Positions 45,701-54,699 of a stretch of DNA of 64,000 nucleotides are shown piece by piece. Every line of letters begins with the position of its first letter. The stretch's first letter is position 1. This stretch comes from an uncultured Gammaproteobacteria bacterium (GTDB lineage Bacteria; Pseudomonadota; Gammaproteobacteria; Steroidobacterales; UBA11654): NCBI GenBank assembly GCA_902595845.1, contig CACJRN010000006.1:1-64000 (forward strand). The letters run 5' to 3'. The translations under genes were made by a program, and so were the position numbers. The notes under the pieces are model-generated. The model searched no databases and had not been told where the DNA came from. It saw only the letters and a list, made by a program, of their open reading frames with translations.

Positions 45701-47409
45701 AGCTTCAGATTAAAATTGCACAAGGAGCCAAACCTGGTGAAGGAGGAGAGCTGCCAGGAAGGAAAGTGGATGAAAAAATTGCTTCAATTAGATACTCCAC
45801 GCCTGGGGTGGGCTTAATCAGCCCCCCTCCTCATCATGACATCTATTCAATTGAAGATTTGGCCCAATTAATTTTTGACCTAAAAAATGGAAATCCGTCT
45901 GCTGACATCAGTGTTAAGTTGGTCTCGGAGAGCGGAGTAGGAACAATTGCTGCTGGCGTTACTAAGGCCCATGCTGACCATATTGTAATCTCTGGCGATG
46001 TGGGCGGGACAGGCGCATCACCTTTGACCAGTATTAAGAATGCAGGTATGCCATGGGAGCTGGGACTGGCTGAAGTTCATCAAACTTTGATTATGAACGA
46101 CCTAAGAAGCAGAGTCACCTTGCAAACAGATGGCGGCCTGAAGACAGGCAGGGATGTAATCATTGCAGCGCTACTTGGTGCTGAGGAGTTTGGTTTTTCT
46201 ACAGCACCATTGATTTCCCTTGGCTGTATTATGATGAGAAAGTGTCATTTGAATACATGTCCAGTTGGAATTGCTACCCAAAACAAAATACTTAGACAGA
46301 AATTTAATGGACAACCAGAGCATGTTATTAATTACCTATTCCTAGTTGCTGAAGAGGCAAGAGCAATCATGGCAAGACTTGGGATAAAGTCCATTGGCGA
46401 TCTTGTGGGAAGGACAGACATTCTATCAACTGAGAAAGTAAAGCAGCATTGGAAATCAAGCCAGCTAGACTTAAGCCCGCTTTTAGTGAGTGCTGAAGAA
46501 ATCAGAAGCGATGTTGAGATAAGGAAAACAATTGATCAGGTTCATGATATAGACTCGGTCATAGACCACAGTCTGATCAAAAATTGTAAAGATGCACTTA
46601 ACAAAAAAGACAGAGTTGAGTTTGACCATGAGATAACAAACCTCAATAGAGCTACAGGTGCAATGCTGAGCCATGAAATTGCAAAACTATGGGGAGAAGA
46701 AGGACTGCCTGAAGACACTATTCGAGTGAACTTTTCTGGTTCTGCAGGTCAAAGCTTTGGAGCTTTTTTGTCAAAAGGAGTGACCTTTAACTTATTTGGC
46801 GATGCCAATGATTATGTTGGCAAAAGTCTTTCAGGAGGTAAAATTATCGTTCAGCCTCCAGAGAACACCAACTTTAAATCTGAAGATAATATCCTTATTG
46901 GTAATGTCGCACTTTATGGCGCCACCTCAGGTTTTGGTTTCTTCAGGGGAATAGCGGCTGAACGATTTGGCGTTAGAAATAGCGGAGCATGGTCTGTTGT
47001 TGAGGGTGTTGGTGATCATGGTTGTGAATATATGACAGGCGGAAGGGTTTTGGTTTTGGGAGAAACTGGTGTCAACTTCGCAGCTGGCATGTCTGGAGGA
47101 ATTGCTTATGTCTTTGATCCAAGAGATGAGTTTGAGCCCAAGTGCAATACTGGCATGGTTCAACTTGAAACTCTGGAAGATGAGACCAGCATTTCGGAAA
47201 TACTCAGGCTACTCGAGCTACATCATGAATATACTGATTCACCATTGGCTGAGGCAATCATGAATGACTGGGATAATAGCTTGAATAAGTTTATTAAGGT
47301 CATGCCAATTGATTATAAGCGTGTCATGAACGAAAGAGCAGAACACAATGAAGAAATCGAATCTATCTTTGATGTGGATGATAGAAAGTCACAAAGGAAG
47401 GGGGTATAG
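42793..47409 (+). CDS. gltB: Glutamate synthase large subunit
   Basis: NADPH-dependent GOGAT alpha subunit, 1538 aa, making two glutamates from glutamine and 2-oxoglutarate. A short propeptide precedes the N-terminal nucleophile Cys21 (KESCGLGFVAQ), followed by the glutamine-amidotransferase domain with MVHSRFSTNTFPSW. The FMN/2-oxoglutarate barrel has SGEGGEDPARY and GGTGASPL. The 3Fe-4S cluster region is CIMMRKCHLNTCPVGIATQ, and the C-terminal beta-helix has repeated Gly motifs. gltD begins 2 nt after its stop. Confidence 0.97.
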   Translation: MRLKKDSNIGLYDSRFEKESCGLGFVAQINKEPSHQNIKDALTILCNMDHRGARGSEPNSGDGAGILTGMPHTFFAGLSKECFGVYLEEGRYAVGNIFLPNEGKEREHCKKSFEEICCENELEIIGWRDLPIDIKKADIGPSALKAMPKIEQVFVKDNRSFFNQEDFERRLYLARKKVSNHLRVNSELDEADLFYICSLSSKTIVYKGMLTCDQVGNFFSDLTEPDYASHVAMVHSRFSTNTFPSWDRAMPNRFMSHNGEINTIQGNINWMKAREGNMESDIFGDRLEDLFPIIEPNCSDSGNFDNVLEFLTLSGRSMEESVLMMVPEAWQKKKTISKDRKAYYEFQSNLMEPWDGPASISFTNGNAIGAILDRNGLRPSRYYVTSDNRVIMASEVGVLDIPNEKVIKKGRLQPGKIFLIDFNKGKLLSDSDVKDPLVRENPYREWLHGNRFGFRKIKQLSNDPLYEKEELLKRMRAFGYTSETLEFMLFPMVHDLRDPLGSMGNDTVLASLSDNHRLIYDYFKQRFAQVSNPSIDSIREKIVMSLECYIGPEGNLLEPGEKHANRILVENPILTNTAMYALKHLNYLNHRSKVIDITYTKEVGLNEKIDEICRAAEESVDNGIGFIVLSDRGMDESRTPISALMACGAVHHHLVKSAKRSKAAIVVETGEAREVHHFCLLFGYGADAINPYLAYEILMQAKAENVIKHTHYKRGPENRVPLDEYEEVIDAYRQAVVKGILKVMGKMGISTLQSYKGAQIFEAIGLSKEVIDKCFDGTVSKVGGVDLDTIQLEDLRRHSLGWPDDKSKPSTDLPNPGDFHWRSEGEKKGWNPETVWSLQLAARTNDESAYEKFSKLANKKAEDALNLRGLLKLNYPNNKSIPLEDVEPASEIVKRFCTGAMSFGSISPEAHETLAIAMNRIGGKSNSGEGGEDPARYEPMKNGDSKSSAIKQIASGRFGVTANYIANAQQLQIKIAQGAKPGEGGELPGRKVDEKIASIRYSTPGVGLISPPPHHDIYSIEDLAQLIFDLKNGNPSADISVKLVSESGVGTIAAGVTKAHADHIVISGDVGGTGASPLTSIKNAGMPWELGLAEVHQTLIMNDLRSRVTLQTDGGLKTGRDVIIAALLGAEEFGFSTAPLISLGCIMMRKCHLNTCPVGIATQNKILRQKFNGQPEHVINYLFLVAEEARAIMARLGIKSIGDLVGRTDILSTEKVKQHWKSSQLDLSPLLVSAEEIRSDVEIRKTIDQVHDIDSVIDHSLIKNCKDALNKKDRVEFDHEITNLNRATGAMLSHEIAKLWGEEGLPEDTIRVNFSGSAGQSFGAFLSKGVTFNLFGDANDYVGKSLSGGKIIVQPPENTNFKSEDNILIGNVALYGATSGFGFFRGIAAERFGVRNSGAWSVVEGVGDHGCEYMTGGRVLVLGETGVNFAAGMSGGIAYVFDPRDEFEPKCNTGMVQLETLEDETSISEILRLLELHHEYTDSPLAEAIMNDWDNSLNKFIKVMPIDYKRVMNERAEHNEEIESIFDVDDRKSQRKGV

Positions 47410-47411
47410 AG

Positions 47412-48905
47412 ATGGGCAAACCAACAGGCTTTATGGAATACCCAAGGAGAAAGACACCCTGGCGTGATCCAGTCGATCGGGCATTGGATTATTACGAAAT
47501 TTATACTCCTGCAGAAGAAGAACAGCTGAAAAAACAAGGCGCGAGATGCATGAACTGTGGCGTACCATTTTGTGAATCAGATCATGGATGCCCGATCGAT
47601 AATCTAATTCCAGAATGGAATGATTTAGTCTATAAGGGAAAATGGAAAGAGGCATATGAGAGGCTTACAAAGACAAATAATTTTCCAGAGTTTACAGGAA
47701 GGGTTTGCCCAGCACCTTGTGAGGGAGCATGTGTTTTGGGTATTAATGAGCCAGCAGTCACGATTAAAGACATCGAAAACTCAATCATTGACAGGGCTTT
47801 TGAAGAGGGCTGGGTCAAAGAGCAGCAGCCAGCTGAATCAACTGGCAAAAAGATTGCAGTTATAGGGTCAGGGCCAGCAGGACTCACCGCAGCAGATCAG
47901 CTTAATAAAGCGGGACACTCGGTCACAGTTTTTGAAAGAGAGGACAGAATAGGAGGCCTTCTTGTTTATGGAATTCCTAATATGAAGCTTTCAAAGAGTT
48001 TGTTGAATCGAAGAGTGAAACTATTGGCTTCTCAGGGAATTGAATTCAAGACTAATTGCAATATTGGAGTTAATATCTCTACTGATGAGATCAAAAAAGC
48101 ATTTGATGCTGTTTTGATAGCAACAGGCTCAACCATAGCAAGAGACCTGAGTATTCCTGGAAGAGAGTCCAGCAATATACATTTTGCAATGGATTTTCTG
48201 ACTCAGAACACCAAGAGCTTATTAGATAGCTCACTGTCAGATGGTAATTACATCGATGCCAAAGATAAAGATGTGATTGTAATTGGGGGCGGCGATACTG
48301 GAACAGATTGTATTGCTACTGCAATTCGCCATGGATGCAAAAACATGGTCAATATGGAGATCATGAGTAAGCCTCCAAAAAGGAGGGGTTTAGACAACCC
48401 ATGGCCACTCTGGCCAAACATTTTGAGGACTGACTATGGGCATGAAGAGTCAGAAAAAAGATTTGGATCTGATCCAAGACGCTTCTCATTAATGAGCAAA
48501 GAGTTTACGAGCAAAGATGGACTTGTGACTGGCCTCAAGACAGTTGAGATTGAATGGGTCCAGGAAAAGAATGGAAAAATGACAATGAAAGAAATTGCCA
48601 GTACTGAAAAAACTTGGAACGCAGACTTAGTGTTGCTTGCACTTGGATTTATAGGCCCAGAACAAAAGATACTCAATGACTTTGGTGTTTCAATAGATGA
48701 TATCGGAAATATTGATTCAGCCTATGGAAAATTTACAACCAATGTTGACGGAGTCTTCTCTGCTGGGGATGCAAGAAGAGGACAGTCTTTAGTGGTTTGG
48801 GCTATGAATGAGGGGCGAGGCGCAGCTCTTGCAATTGATCGATATTTACAAGGGGCAAGCAGACTTTCGGCACCAATGATTAAGCTTGGTTCATTGAGAG
48901 ATTAA
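47412..48905 (+). CDS. gltD: Glutamate synthase small subunit
   Basis: Electron-input beta subunit of GOGAT, 497 aa, passing electrons from NADPH to GltB. N-terminal Cys clusters (Cys46, 49, 54, 60 in [15 protein letters not shown]; Cys99, 103, 107 in CPAPCEGAC) bind 4Fe-4S centres. The FAD motif is [12 protein letters not shown], the NADPH motif [11 protein letters not shown], and the C-terminal FAD motif [12 protein letters not shown]. Its last 15 nt overlap the convergent trmB gene. Confidence 0.96.
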   Translation: MGKPTGFMEYPRRKTPWRDPVDRALDYYEIYTPAEEEQLKKQGARCMNCGVPFCESDHGCPIDNLIPEWNDLVYKGKWKEAYERLTKTNNFPEFTGRVCPAPCEGACVLGINEPAVTIKDIENSIIDRAFEEGWVKEQQPAESTGKKIAVIGSGPAGLTAADQLNKAGHSVTVFEREDRIGGLLVYGIPNMKLSKSLLNRRVKLLASQGIEFKTNCNIGVNISTDEIKKAFDAVLIATGSTIARDLSIPGRESSNIHFAMDFLTQNTKSLLDSSLSDGNYIDAKDKDVIVIGGGDTGTDCIATAIRHGCKNMVNMEIMSKPPKRRGLDNPWPLWPNILRTDYGHEESEKRFGSDPRRFSLMSKEFTSKDGLVTGLKTVEIEWVQEKNGKMTMKEIASTEKTWNADLVLLALGFIGPEQKILNDFGVSIDDIGNIDSAYGKFTTNVDGVFSAGDARRGQSLVVWAMNEGRGAALAIDRYLQGASRLSAPMIKLGSLRD

Positions 48906-49568
48906 TTTGAAACAAAAGTCATAAATCTCATGCCCCAAAACAACTCCTCTTTCTTCAAATTTTGTGCTCAACACTCTTTCTGAAAAACCTTTTTTCTCAA
49001 AGTCTTTCCTTTTTGAAAAAAGAGCATCAATTTGTTCCGCATAATTTTCCCAGTCTGTAGATATATTAACCAAGCCATTGGGCATTAGCTTTTTCGAGAT
49101 AAGCTGAATAAAGTCACCATTAATGATCCTTCTTTTATGATGTCTTTTTTTTGGCCATGGGTCAGGAAATAGCAAATTAATCTCACTGATAGAGGCATCC
49201 ACTATTCCAAATTTCAGTACTTCGACCGCATCACCGCTTATAATCTTTAAATTCTTTAAATTGTTTTCATCGATTAATTTTAAGCAATGCCCTATTCCAG
49301 CATCATAGACCTCTATACCAACGAAGTGTGTTTGTGTATTTTCATTTGCCACAGACACCAGCAACTCGCCATTTCCAAAACCAATATCGATGATCAAAGG
49401 ACTTTCAGGATCGCCAAGAAAGCTATCAGGTATTATCCCAAGGTCTGCTGAATATTGAATGCCATATTTGGGTAAAAGATTCTCTAATGCATATTTTTGA
49501 GAAGATGTGATCCTCCCCTTTCGTCGAACAAAACTTCTAACAGGCCTATGGGTTGAGGAGTTGTTCAC
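48891..49568 (-). CDS. trmB: tRNA (guanine-N7)-methyltransferase
   Basis: Methylates G46 of tRNA with S-adenosylmethionine. The SAM site is [12 protein letters not shown], the tRNA-contacting catalytic segment is [17 protein letters not shown], and [11 protein letters not shown] is typical of the family. 225 aa. Its start overlaps the 3' end of rpoH by 23 nt, so it depends on the rpoH transcript. Confidence 0.95.
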   Translation of the reverse strand: MNNSSTHRPVRSFVRRKGRITSSQKYALENLLPKYGIQYSADLGIIPDSFLGDPESPLIIDIGFGNGELLVSVANENTQTHFVGIEVYDAGIGHCLKLIDENNLKNLKIISGDAVEVLKFGIVDASISEINLLFPDPWPKKRHHKRRIINGDFIQLISKKLMPNGLVNISTDWENYAEQIDALFSKRKDFEKKGFSERVLSTKFEERGVVLGHEIYDFCFKLISQ

Positions 49569-50403
49569 GTAGATCGAGGATAGCTTGTTCTTCGATTTGT
49601 CTCACTCTCTCTAGGGAAACATTAAATTTCTTTGCAAGCTCTTTGAGGGTTACTTTTTCCTCAGTTAACCATCTGAGTTTCAACACTTCTTTGCTTCTGT
49701 TATCGAGATTATCCATTGCTTCGCTTAGTAGCTCTATATTGCTCTCAAGCCAATTTTCCTTTTCTACAAGTCTAGATGGGTCACTATTTGGCGCTGGCAA
49801 GAAACCAGCAGGACTGACGTAAGAATCACTGTCATCTTCTGGGCGATCAAATAATACATCCTTGGAAGCCAATCTTTGTTCCATGGTCTCTACATCTCTT
49901 GTTTTTACACCTAAGTCATTAGCAATTAGGCTTTTCTCGTCATTGGTTAACCAACCTATTTTCTTTTTTGAATTTCTGAGCTTAAAAAAGAGTTTTCTCT
50001 GTGCTTTTGTTGTTGCAACCTTAACAATCTTCCAGTTATCAAATACAAACTCATGTATCTCAGCTCTAATCCAATGGACAGCATAGGTAACTAGCCTTAC
50101 TCCTTTATCAGGATCAAATTTTTTGACTGCCTTCATTAGACCAACATTTCCTTCTTGAATAATGTCAGCGAGAGGCAGGCCATATCCGCTGTATGTTCTT
50201 GCTATGTGCACAACAAAACGCAATTGAGAGAGAACCAATTGTCTAGCAGCATCAAGGTCATTATTCTCTTTGAATTTGACAGCAAGTGCATGCTCTTCTT
50301 CTTTTGTTAAGACGGGCGCTTGATTGACGATGCTAATATACGCCTCTATGCTCCCAATCGGGCCAAGAAGTTGTATTTCATTTTTTATTGCTAAATCACT
50401 CAT
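49546..50403 (-). CDS. rpoH: RNA polymerase sigma factor RpoH (sigma-32)
   Basis: Heat-shock sigma factor, 285 aa. Region 2 contains LADIIQEGNVGLMKAVKKFD and TYAVHWIRAEIHEFV, the region just after has the RpoH-box-like VATTKAQRKLFFKLR, and region 4 has a helix-turn-helix (VTLKELAKKFNVSLERVRQI). It directs transcription of chaperone and protease genes. A perfect CIRCE element and a small leader hairpin stand upstream, suggesting control by the HrcA repressor and perhaps by temperature-dependent RNA folding. trmB is co-transcribed downstream. Confidence 0.96.
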   Translation of the reverse strand: MSDLAIKNEIQLLGPIGSIEAYISIVNQAPVLTKEEEHALAVKFKENNDLDAARQLVLSQLRFVVHIARTYSGYGLPLADIIQEGNVGLMKAVKKFDPDKGVRLVTYAVHWIRAEIHEFVFDNWKIVKVATTKAQRKLFFKLRNSKKKIGWLTNDEKSLIANDLGVKTRDVETMEQRLASKDVLFDRPEDDSDSYVSPAGFLPAPNSDPSRLVEKENWLESNIELLSEAMDNLDNRSKEVLKLRWLTEEKVTLKELAKKFNVSLERVRQIEEQAILDLREQLLNP

Positions 50404-50409
50404 AAATAA

Positions 50410-50427
50410 CTCGAAAATAATTTCGAG
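50410..50427 (-). promoter_or_regulatory. rpoH leader hairpin covering the weak ribosome-binding site
   Basis: In the rpoH mRNA, CUCGAAA and UUUCGAG form a 7-bp stem with a UUAU loop. The 3' arm contains the only SD-like bases (CGAG), ending 6 nt before the ATG. A stem of four A-U and three G-C pairs is weak enough to melt with temperature. A thermometer role is inferred from this geometry and from known RNA control of E. coli rpoH. Confidence 0.45.
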
Positions 50428-50434
50428 GCAGTAA

Positions 50435-50464
50435 ATATTAGCACTCTCTGACCATGAGTGCTAA
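50435..50464 (-). promoter_or_regulatory. Probable rpoH promoter embedded in CIRCE
   Basis: Reading the - strand: -35 TTAGCA (50464-50459), 18-nt spacer, extended -10 TGC then TAATAT (50440-50435). The upstream half of CIRCE supplies the -35 and the downstream half supplies the TG extension and start of the -10. Repressor binding would block RNA polymerase. The transcript would start about 25-28 nt upstream of the ATG and include the leader hairpin. Confidence 0.5.
50438..50464. promoter_or_regulatory. CIRCE element (HrcA operator) upstream of rpoH
   Basis: TTAGCACTC (50438-50446), 9 nt, GAGTGCTAA (50456-50464): an exact match to the CIRCE consensus TTAGCACTC-N9-GAGTGCTAA bound by the heat-shock repressor HrcA. 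It lies 34 nt before the rpoH ATG. CIRCE normally controls groESL and dnaK. Finding it here indicates that HrcA represses the heat-shock sigma factor itself. The neighbouring divergent gene rsmD starts over 100 nt away and is a less likely target. Confidence 0.9.
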
Positions 50465-50566
50465 AAATATAGTTAAATATTTTAAAAATACTATATATAT
50501 CAATAAATTATAAGGTTCAATAAATCATTAGTTATGGTAATATTTAAGCAAAATCTGCGCAAAAAA

Positions 50567-51151
50567 ATGACGACATTAAAAAAAGTAAGAAAGGTTAGAA
50601 TAATTAGCGGTAAGCACAAAGGCGTTTCCCTTTCTGTAAATGATGATCTTGTTAAACCCACGCCTGACCGTATTCGAGAAACATTATTTAATTGGCTTTC
50701 TGCTAGCATTGAGGGGTCACGTGTTTTGGAATTATTTGGTGGTAGTGGATGTTTAAGCGTTGAAAGTGTCTCCAGAGGCAGTAACTCAGCATTTTATATT
50801 GATTCCTCAAAAAAGGCCTGTAGTGCCTTTAAGGATTCACTTGTTCGATACAGAATCAACGATGTAGCGGTTAAATGCAAAGACTCAATAGAAATGATTC
50901 AAAAGAGTAATACGCAAAAGCCATTTGATATCATTTTCCTAGATCCGCCTTATGGTCAATATGATTTAATAAAAATTATAGACACGCTTTATGATCATTA
51001 TTGGGCTTCAGACGCAAGCAAAATTTATCTCGAGTCAAATGAATGTCTGGATAAAATAGTATCTTCAAAATATCAATTAATTAGGGATTCAAAGGCTGGA
51101 AATGTATATTATGGGATCCTAAAATTAATAAGCCAAAATAGTCTAAAATGA
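50567..51151 (+). CDS. rsmD: 16S rRNA (guanine-966-N2)-methyltransferase
   Basis: About 194 aa SAM-dependent methyltransferase. SAM motif VLELFGGSGCLSVES, catalytic motif FLDPPYGQYDL, and family N-terminus RIISGKHKG with KPTPDRIRETLFNWL. I chose ATG 50567, just before MTTLKKVRK; an ATG at 50534 in the same frame is possible. coaD overlaps its stop by 4 nt, the common rsmD-coaD pairing. Divergent from rpoH. Confidence 0.92.
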   Translation: MTTLKKVRKVRIISGKHKGVSLSVNDDLVKPTPDRIRETLFNWLSASIEGSRVLELFGGSGCLSVESVSRGSNSAFYIDSSKKACSAFKDSLVRYRINDVAVKCKDSIEMIQKSNTQKPFDIIFLDPPYGQYDLIKIIDTLYDHYWASDASKIYLESNECLDKIVSSKYQLIRDSKAGNVYYGILKLISQNSLK

Positions 51152-51624
51152 TCGCACTTTACCCAGGAACATTTGATCCAATTACAAACGGACACTTCGA
51201 AATCATTAGAAGAGCTTCAACAATTTTCCAGGTTTTGGTAGTCGGCGTTGCTATCAGCGACGAAAAAAAACCTTTGTTTAAACATGAAAAAAGGCTTGCC
51301 ATGGTTAATGAAGTCTTGAATGCTTTTAGCAATATTGAAGTACAGCCTTATGATGGATTAACCATTGATTTTGCAAAAAAGATTGATGCAAGAGTCATAG
51401 TAAGAGGGCTTAGATCTCCTGCTGATGGCCAATATGAATTTGAGCTAGCCAGCATGAACAAAAAGCTTGCTGATGACATCGAGACTGTTTTTCTTAGCAG
51501 CGGGGACCAAAATGCTTTTATATCATCTTCCTTAATTAGACAAATCGCACAAGAGGGAGGCGATATTTCAGATTTTGTTCATCCAGTGGTTCACCAAAAT
51601 CTTTCCGAAGCATACAAAAAATAA
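51148..51624 (+). CDS. coaD: Phosphopantetheine adenylyltransferase
   Basis: Penultimate step of coenzyme A synthesis: joins ATP and 4'-phosphopantetheine. Nucleotidyltransferase motif YPGTFDPITNGHFEII with the TxGH signature, VIVRGLRSPADGQYE, and C-terminal ISSSLIRQIAQEGGDI. 158 aa is standard. ATG overlaps the rsmD stop. Confidence 0.96.
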   Translation: MIALYPGTFDPITNGHFEIIRRASTIFQVLVVGVAISDEKKPLFKHEKRLAMVNEVLNAFSNIEVQPYDGLTIDFAKKIDARVIVRGLRSPADGQYEFELASMNKKLADDIETVFLSSGDQNAFISSSLIRQIAQEGGDISDFVHPVVHQNLSEAYKK

Positions 51625-51627
51625 AGA

Positions 51628-53316
51628 ATGGCAAAGACTCTCAGACTTTTAATAGTTATCAATCTGGCATTCTTTTTTGGTGAATCCATTCATGCAGAGG
51701 GTTTTAATAAAGCGGGGATTGCAACCGCACATCCATTGGCAACAAAGGCAGGCTATGAAATTCTTGAAATGGGAGGAAATGCTTTTGATGCTGCTGTCAC
51801 TGTTAGTGCAGTGCTTTCAGTTGTCGAGCCATATAGCTCTGGCTTAGGAGGGGGAGGATTCTTTCTTTTGCATAATGCAGAAGATGGTCAATCTGTGTTC
51901 GTTGACGCCAGAGAGAAAGCGCCCTCAATGGCAGACCGAGACATGTACCTTGACGAAAATGGCGATGTGCTCAGAACCGCTTCTCTGAATGGACCACTGG
52001 CTTCTGGTATACCAGGATTACCGGCAGCCCTTCATCATGTTGCAAATAATCATGGCAGTATGCCCTTATATAAACTACTAGAGCCAGCTATTCGGCTTGC
52101 TCGTGATGGTTTTCCTGCTTATGAAAGATTAATCACCGCATTGAATGTTGCAAAAAAATCAAGAACGCTTTCCCCAAAGTTTAAAGCAGTATTTATGCCA
52201 AATGACCAGCTTCCAGAAGTTGGACAACTCATAAAACAGCCTGAACTTGCAAAGACTCTAGAAATCATTGCTTCAAATGGACACGATGGTTTTTATAAAA
52301 GCTTCTTTACCCAAAAAATGATTGATGAAGCAAGACAGGATGGTTCAATCTGGTTAGCAGATGATTTTAAAAACTACTCAGTGGTTGAGAGAGAACCAAT
52401 AAAGGTAAATTTCTTGGGCGCACAACTCACAACTGCTCCACCACCATCATCTGGCGGCACAACAATCGCAACTATTTTGAACATAATCAGTGAATTTGAT
52501 TTCATTGAAATGGATATTTCCACAAGAACTCACTTGGTGGTTGAATCAATGAGGAGGGCCTACAGGGATAGAGCATTCTTCTTAGGCGATCCTGATTTTG
52601 TTGATGTTCCTATAAAAAAACTCACTAGCAAAGAACATGCTTCAATTTTGGCTCAGTCTATAGATATGAACGCAGCAACCCCAATACATGAAGATGATCA
52701 GCTGGATGAAAAGTATGCATGGAATGAGGGTTCGCACACCACCCACTTCTCAATTTTAGATATGGACGGCAATCGAGCTGCAGTCACACAAACAATAAAC
52801 ACATGGTTTGGCTCAGGATATATGCTTCCTAGTTCTGGCTTAATACTTAATAACGAGATGGATGATTTTTCGGCAAAACCATTTGCTCCAAATCGATATG
52901 GGCTTGTCCATGGAGAGCAAAATTCTATACAGCCAAACAAGCGTATGCTTTCAAGTATGACACCAACATTTATAGAGTCTGAAAAAGGCTTGGCTATTCT
53001 TGGAACTCCAGGAGGCGCAAGAATAATAACAATGGTACTGCTCTCAATACTTGATTATTTTGAAGGCGGCACTGCTGAGACTATGACAGCAAAAAAAAGA
53101 TTTCATCACCAATTTCTACCAGATGTAATCAGATATGAAAAAGATGCGTTCACAGAAGAGACCATTACAATTCTTGAATCAAAAGGGCATACCCTCCAAG
53201 AAATATCTAGTTATGGAAATATGCAAGTTGTCACTTGGGAGAAGGACTCCGGAGATGTAAGCTCATCCTCTGATCCGAGAGGAATCATTGAGGGCTACGA
53301 TATTGACTTTTACTAA
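51628..53316 (+). CDS. ggt: Gamma-glutamyltransferase
   Basis: Periplasmic N-terminal-nucleophile hydrolase cleaving glutathione and other gamma-glutamyl compounds. Signal peptide at residues 1-22 (ending SIHAEG). It matures by self-cleavage before the Thr in GSHTTHFSILDMDG. The large subunit has SGLGGGGFFLLH, and the small subunit has LNNEMDDFS and LGTPGGARI. 562 aa. Starts 3 nt after coaD and ends 1 nt before convergent mutM. It could supply glutamate and Cys-Gly from environmental glutathione. Confidence 0.94.
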   Translation: MAKTLRLLIVINLAFFFGESIHAEGFNKAGIATAHPLATKAGYEILEMGGNAFDAAVTVSAVLSVVEPYSSGLGGGGFFLLHNAEDGQSVFVDAREKAPSMADRDMYLDENGDVLRTASLNGPLASGIPGLPAALHHVANNHGSMPLYKLLEPAIRLARDGFPAYERLITALNVAKKSRTLSPKFKAVFMPNDQLPEVGQLIKQPELAKTLEIIASNGHDGFYKSFFTQKMIDEARQDGSIWLADDFKNYSVVEREPIKVNFLGAQLTTAPPPSSGGTTIATILNIISEFDFIEMDISTRTHLVVESMRRAYRDRAFFLGDPDFVDVPIKKLTSKEHASILAQSIDMNAATPIHEDDQLDEKYAWNEGSHTTHFSILDMDGNRAAVTQTINTWFGSGYMLPSSGLILNNEMDDFSAKPFAPNRYGLVHGEQNSIQPNKRMLSSMTPTFIESEKGLAILGTPGGARIITMVLLSILDYFEGGTAETMTAKKRFHHQFLPDVIRYEKDAFTEETITILESKGHTLQEISSYGNMQVVTWEKDSGDVSSSSDPRGIIEGYDIDFY

Positions 53317-54138
53317 TTAGGTTTGGCACTTCGGACAAAAGAAGCTGTTTCGTCCGGCAATGATTCTGTCTTTTATAAGCTCTGAGCATTTTTTACATTC
53401 TTCACCAGATCTACCGTATACAAAGAGCTTTTGCTTAAAATAACCAATCTGCCTGACTTCATTGTAATAAGTGAAGTCTCGGAGTGTTGTGCCACCCATT
53501 TCAATCGCTTCATTTAAGACCCTCTTTATTTCTTCACCTAATTTTCTGTATCGCTGTTTGCTAATTCTGCTAGAAGATCGAATGGGGTTGATGCCACTCC
53601 TGAAAAGCGACTCACTTGCATAAATATTTCCAACGCCAACAACAATATTCGAGTTCATAATAAAGTTTTTCACCGCAGCTTTTCTGCTTCTGCTCATGGT
53701 GAATAAATATTCTCCAAGAGCTTTTTCATCAAGGGGTTCAATGCCAAGACTCTTTATCAGTTTATGTTCTTCAGGGCGCTCATTTGTCCATACAGCACAG
53801 CCGAATCGCCTGGGGTCGTTTAAGCGAACCACTTTTTTGTTCTTAAGAATGAATTCAACATGATCATGTTTGTGGTATTTTGAATTTTTATCGAAGATCC
53901 CAATGCTTCCAGACATCCCAAGATGAAGAATTAAGGCACCGTTTTCGCAAGAAATTAGGATATATTTTCCTCTTCTGTATATTTTCTTGATATCAGAATG
54001 AATGATGTTGCGAATCTTTTTTTCTTCGACTGGCCACCGAAGCTTTTTATTTCTGATATTCACCCCAGTGATCGAGGTTTTTTTTAAAGCAGATTCCAAT
54101 GCCTTCTTAGTGACCTCAACTTCGGGTAACTCAGGCAT
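53317..54138 (-). CDS. mutM: Formamidopyrimidine-DNA glycosylase
   Basis: Removes oxidised purines such as 8-oxoguanine. N-terminal catalytic PELPEVE (Pro nucleophile after Met removal), Lys in LHLGMSGS, NDPRRFG, and a C-terminal zinc finger of four Cys (CKKCSEL and FFCPKCQ) with AGRNSFFC. 273 aa. Encoded after rpmG on the same strand with a 26-nt gap. Confidence 0.95.
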   Translation of the reverse strand: MPELPEVEVTKKALESALKKTSITGVNIRNKKLRWPVEEKKIRNIIHSDIKKIYRRGKYILISCENGALILHLGMSGSIGIFDKNSKYHKHDHVEFILKNKKVVRLNDPRRFGCAVWTNERPEEHKLIKSLGIEPLDEKALGEYLFTMSRSRKAAVKNFIMNSNIVVGVGNIYASESLFRSGINPIRSSSRISKQRYRKLGEEIKRVLNEAIEMGGTTLRDFTYYNEVRQIGYFKQKLFVYGRSGEECKKCSELIKDRIIAGRNSFFCPKCQT

Positions 54139-54164
54139 TTTTTAGATTATGTTGAAGAAGAATG

Positions 54165-54320
54165 TTATTTGATTTTTGCTTCTTTGTAGAGGACATGCTT
54201 CCTGATTTTAGGATCAAACTTCTTTGTTTCCATTTTATCTGGGTGTTCTTTTTTATTTTTCGTGGTCGTGTAGTAATGACCCGTTTTTGCAGATGAGACC
54301 AGCTTAATTTTTTCTCTCAT
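54165..54320 (-). CDS. rpmG: 50S ribosomal protein L33
   Basis: 51 aa protein translated from the - strand, beginning [20 protein letters not shown] and ending [10 protein letters not shown]. This is the Cys-free L33 form typical of proteobacteria. Its ATG overlaps the rpmB stop by one base (TAATG), the usual rpmB-rpmG coupling. Too short for many gene finders but unambiguous. Confidence 0.95.
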   Translation of the reverse strand: MREKIKLVSSAKTGHYYTTTKNKKEHPDKMETKKFDPKIRKHVLYKEAKIK

Positions 54321-54556
54321 TACGCCCTCTCTCCAAAATCCTTGAGGTTTTCAAGTACATGATCGATGCCATGCTTATCGATGGTTCTTAGGCCTTTTTT
54401 AGACAAACGTAGCTTTATGAATCTGTTTTGGCTCTCTACCCAGATTCTGTGCGTATGAAGGTTCGGCAGAAACTTTCTTCTCGTCTTATTATGGGCATGG
54501 GAGACATTATTCCCACTTTTTGTTTTTTTGCCCGTTACTTGACACACTCTTGCCAT
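54320..54556 (-). CDS. rpmB: 50S ribosomal protein L28
   Basis: 78 aa, beginning [20 protein letters not shown] with the conserved [11 protein letters not shown] and [16 protein letters not shown]. First gene of rpmBG. A good extended -10 promoter lies about 49-54 nt upstream. Confidence 0.96.
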   Translation of the reverse strand: MARVCQVTGKKTKSGNNVSHAHNKTRRKFLPNLHTHRIWVESQNRFIKLRLSKKGLRTIDKHGIDHVLENLKDFGERA

Positions 54557-54604
54557 TTTTGTTTTACCTCTTAGGTACTGATTTATTTTTAATTCAGGAC
54601 GGCT

Positions 54605-54633
54605 TTTATACCAATAGCACAGACAGTTAGCAA
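54605..54633 (-). promoter_or_regulatory. Sigma-70 promoter of rpmBG
   Basis: Reading the - strand: TTGCTA (54633-54628), 17-nt spacer, TATAAA (54610-54605) preceded by TGG, an extended -10. The spacing is optimal and the location directly upstream of a ribosomal-protein operon fits. Confidence 0.6.
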
Positions 54634-54699
54634 GTATTTATAGACAATTTTAATATCACTTTGGTAACACATATTCTTAAAAAGAATTAAACTAATGTT

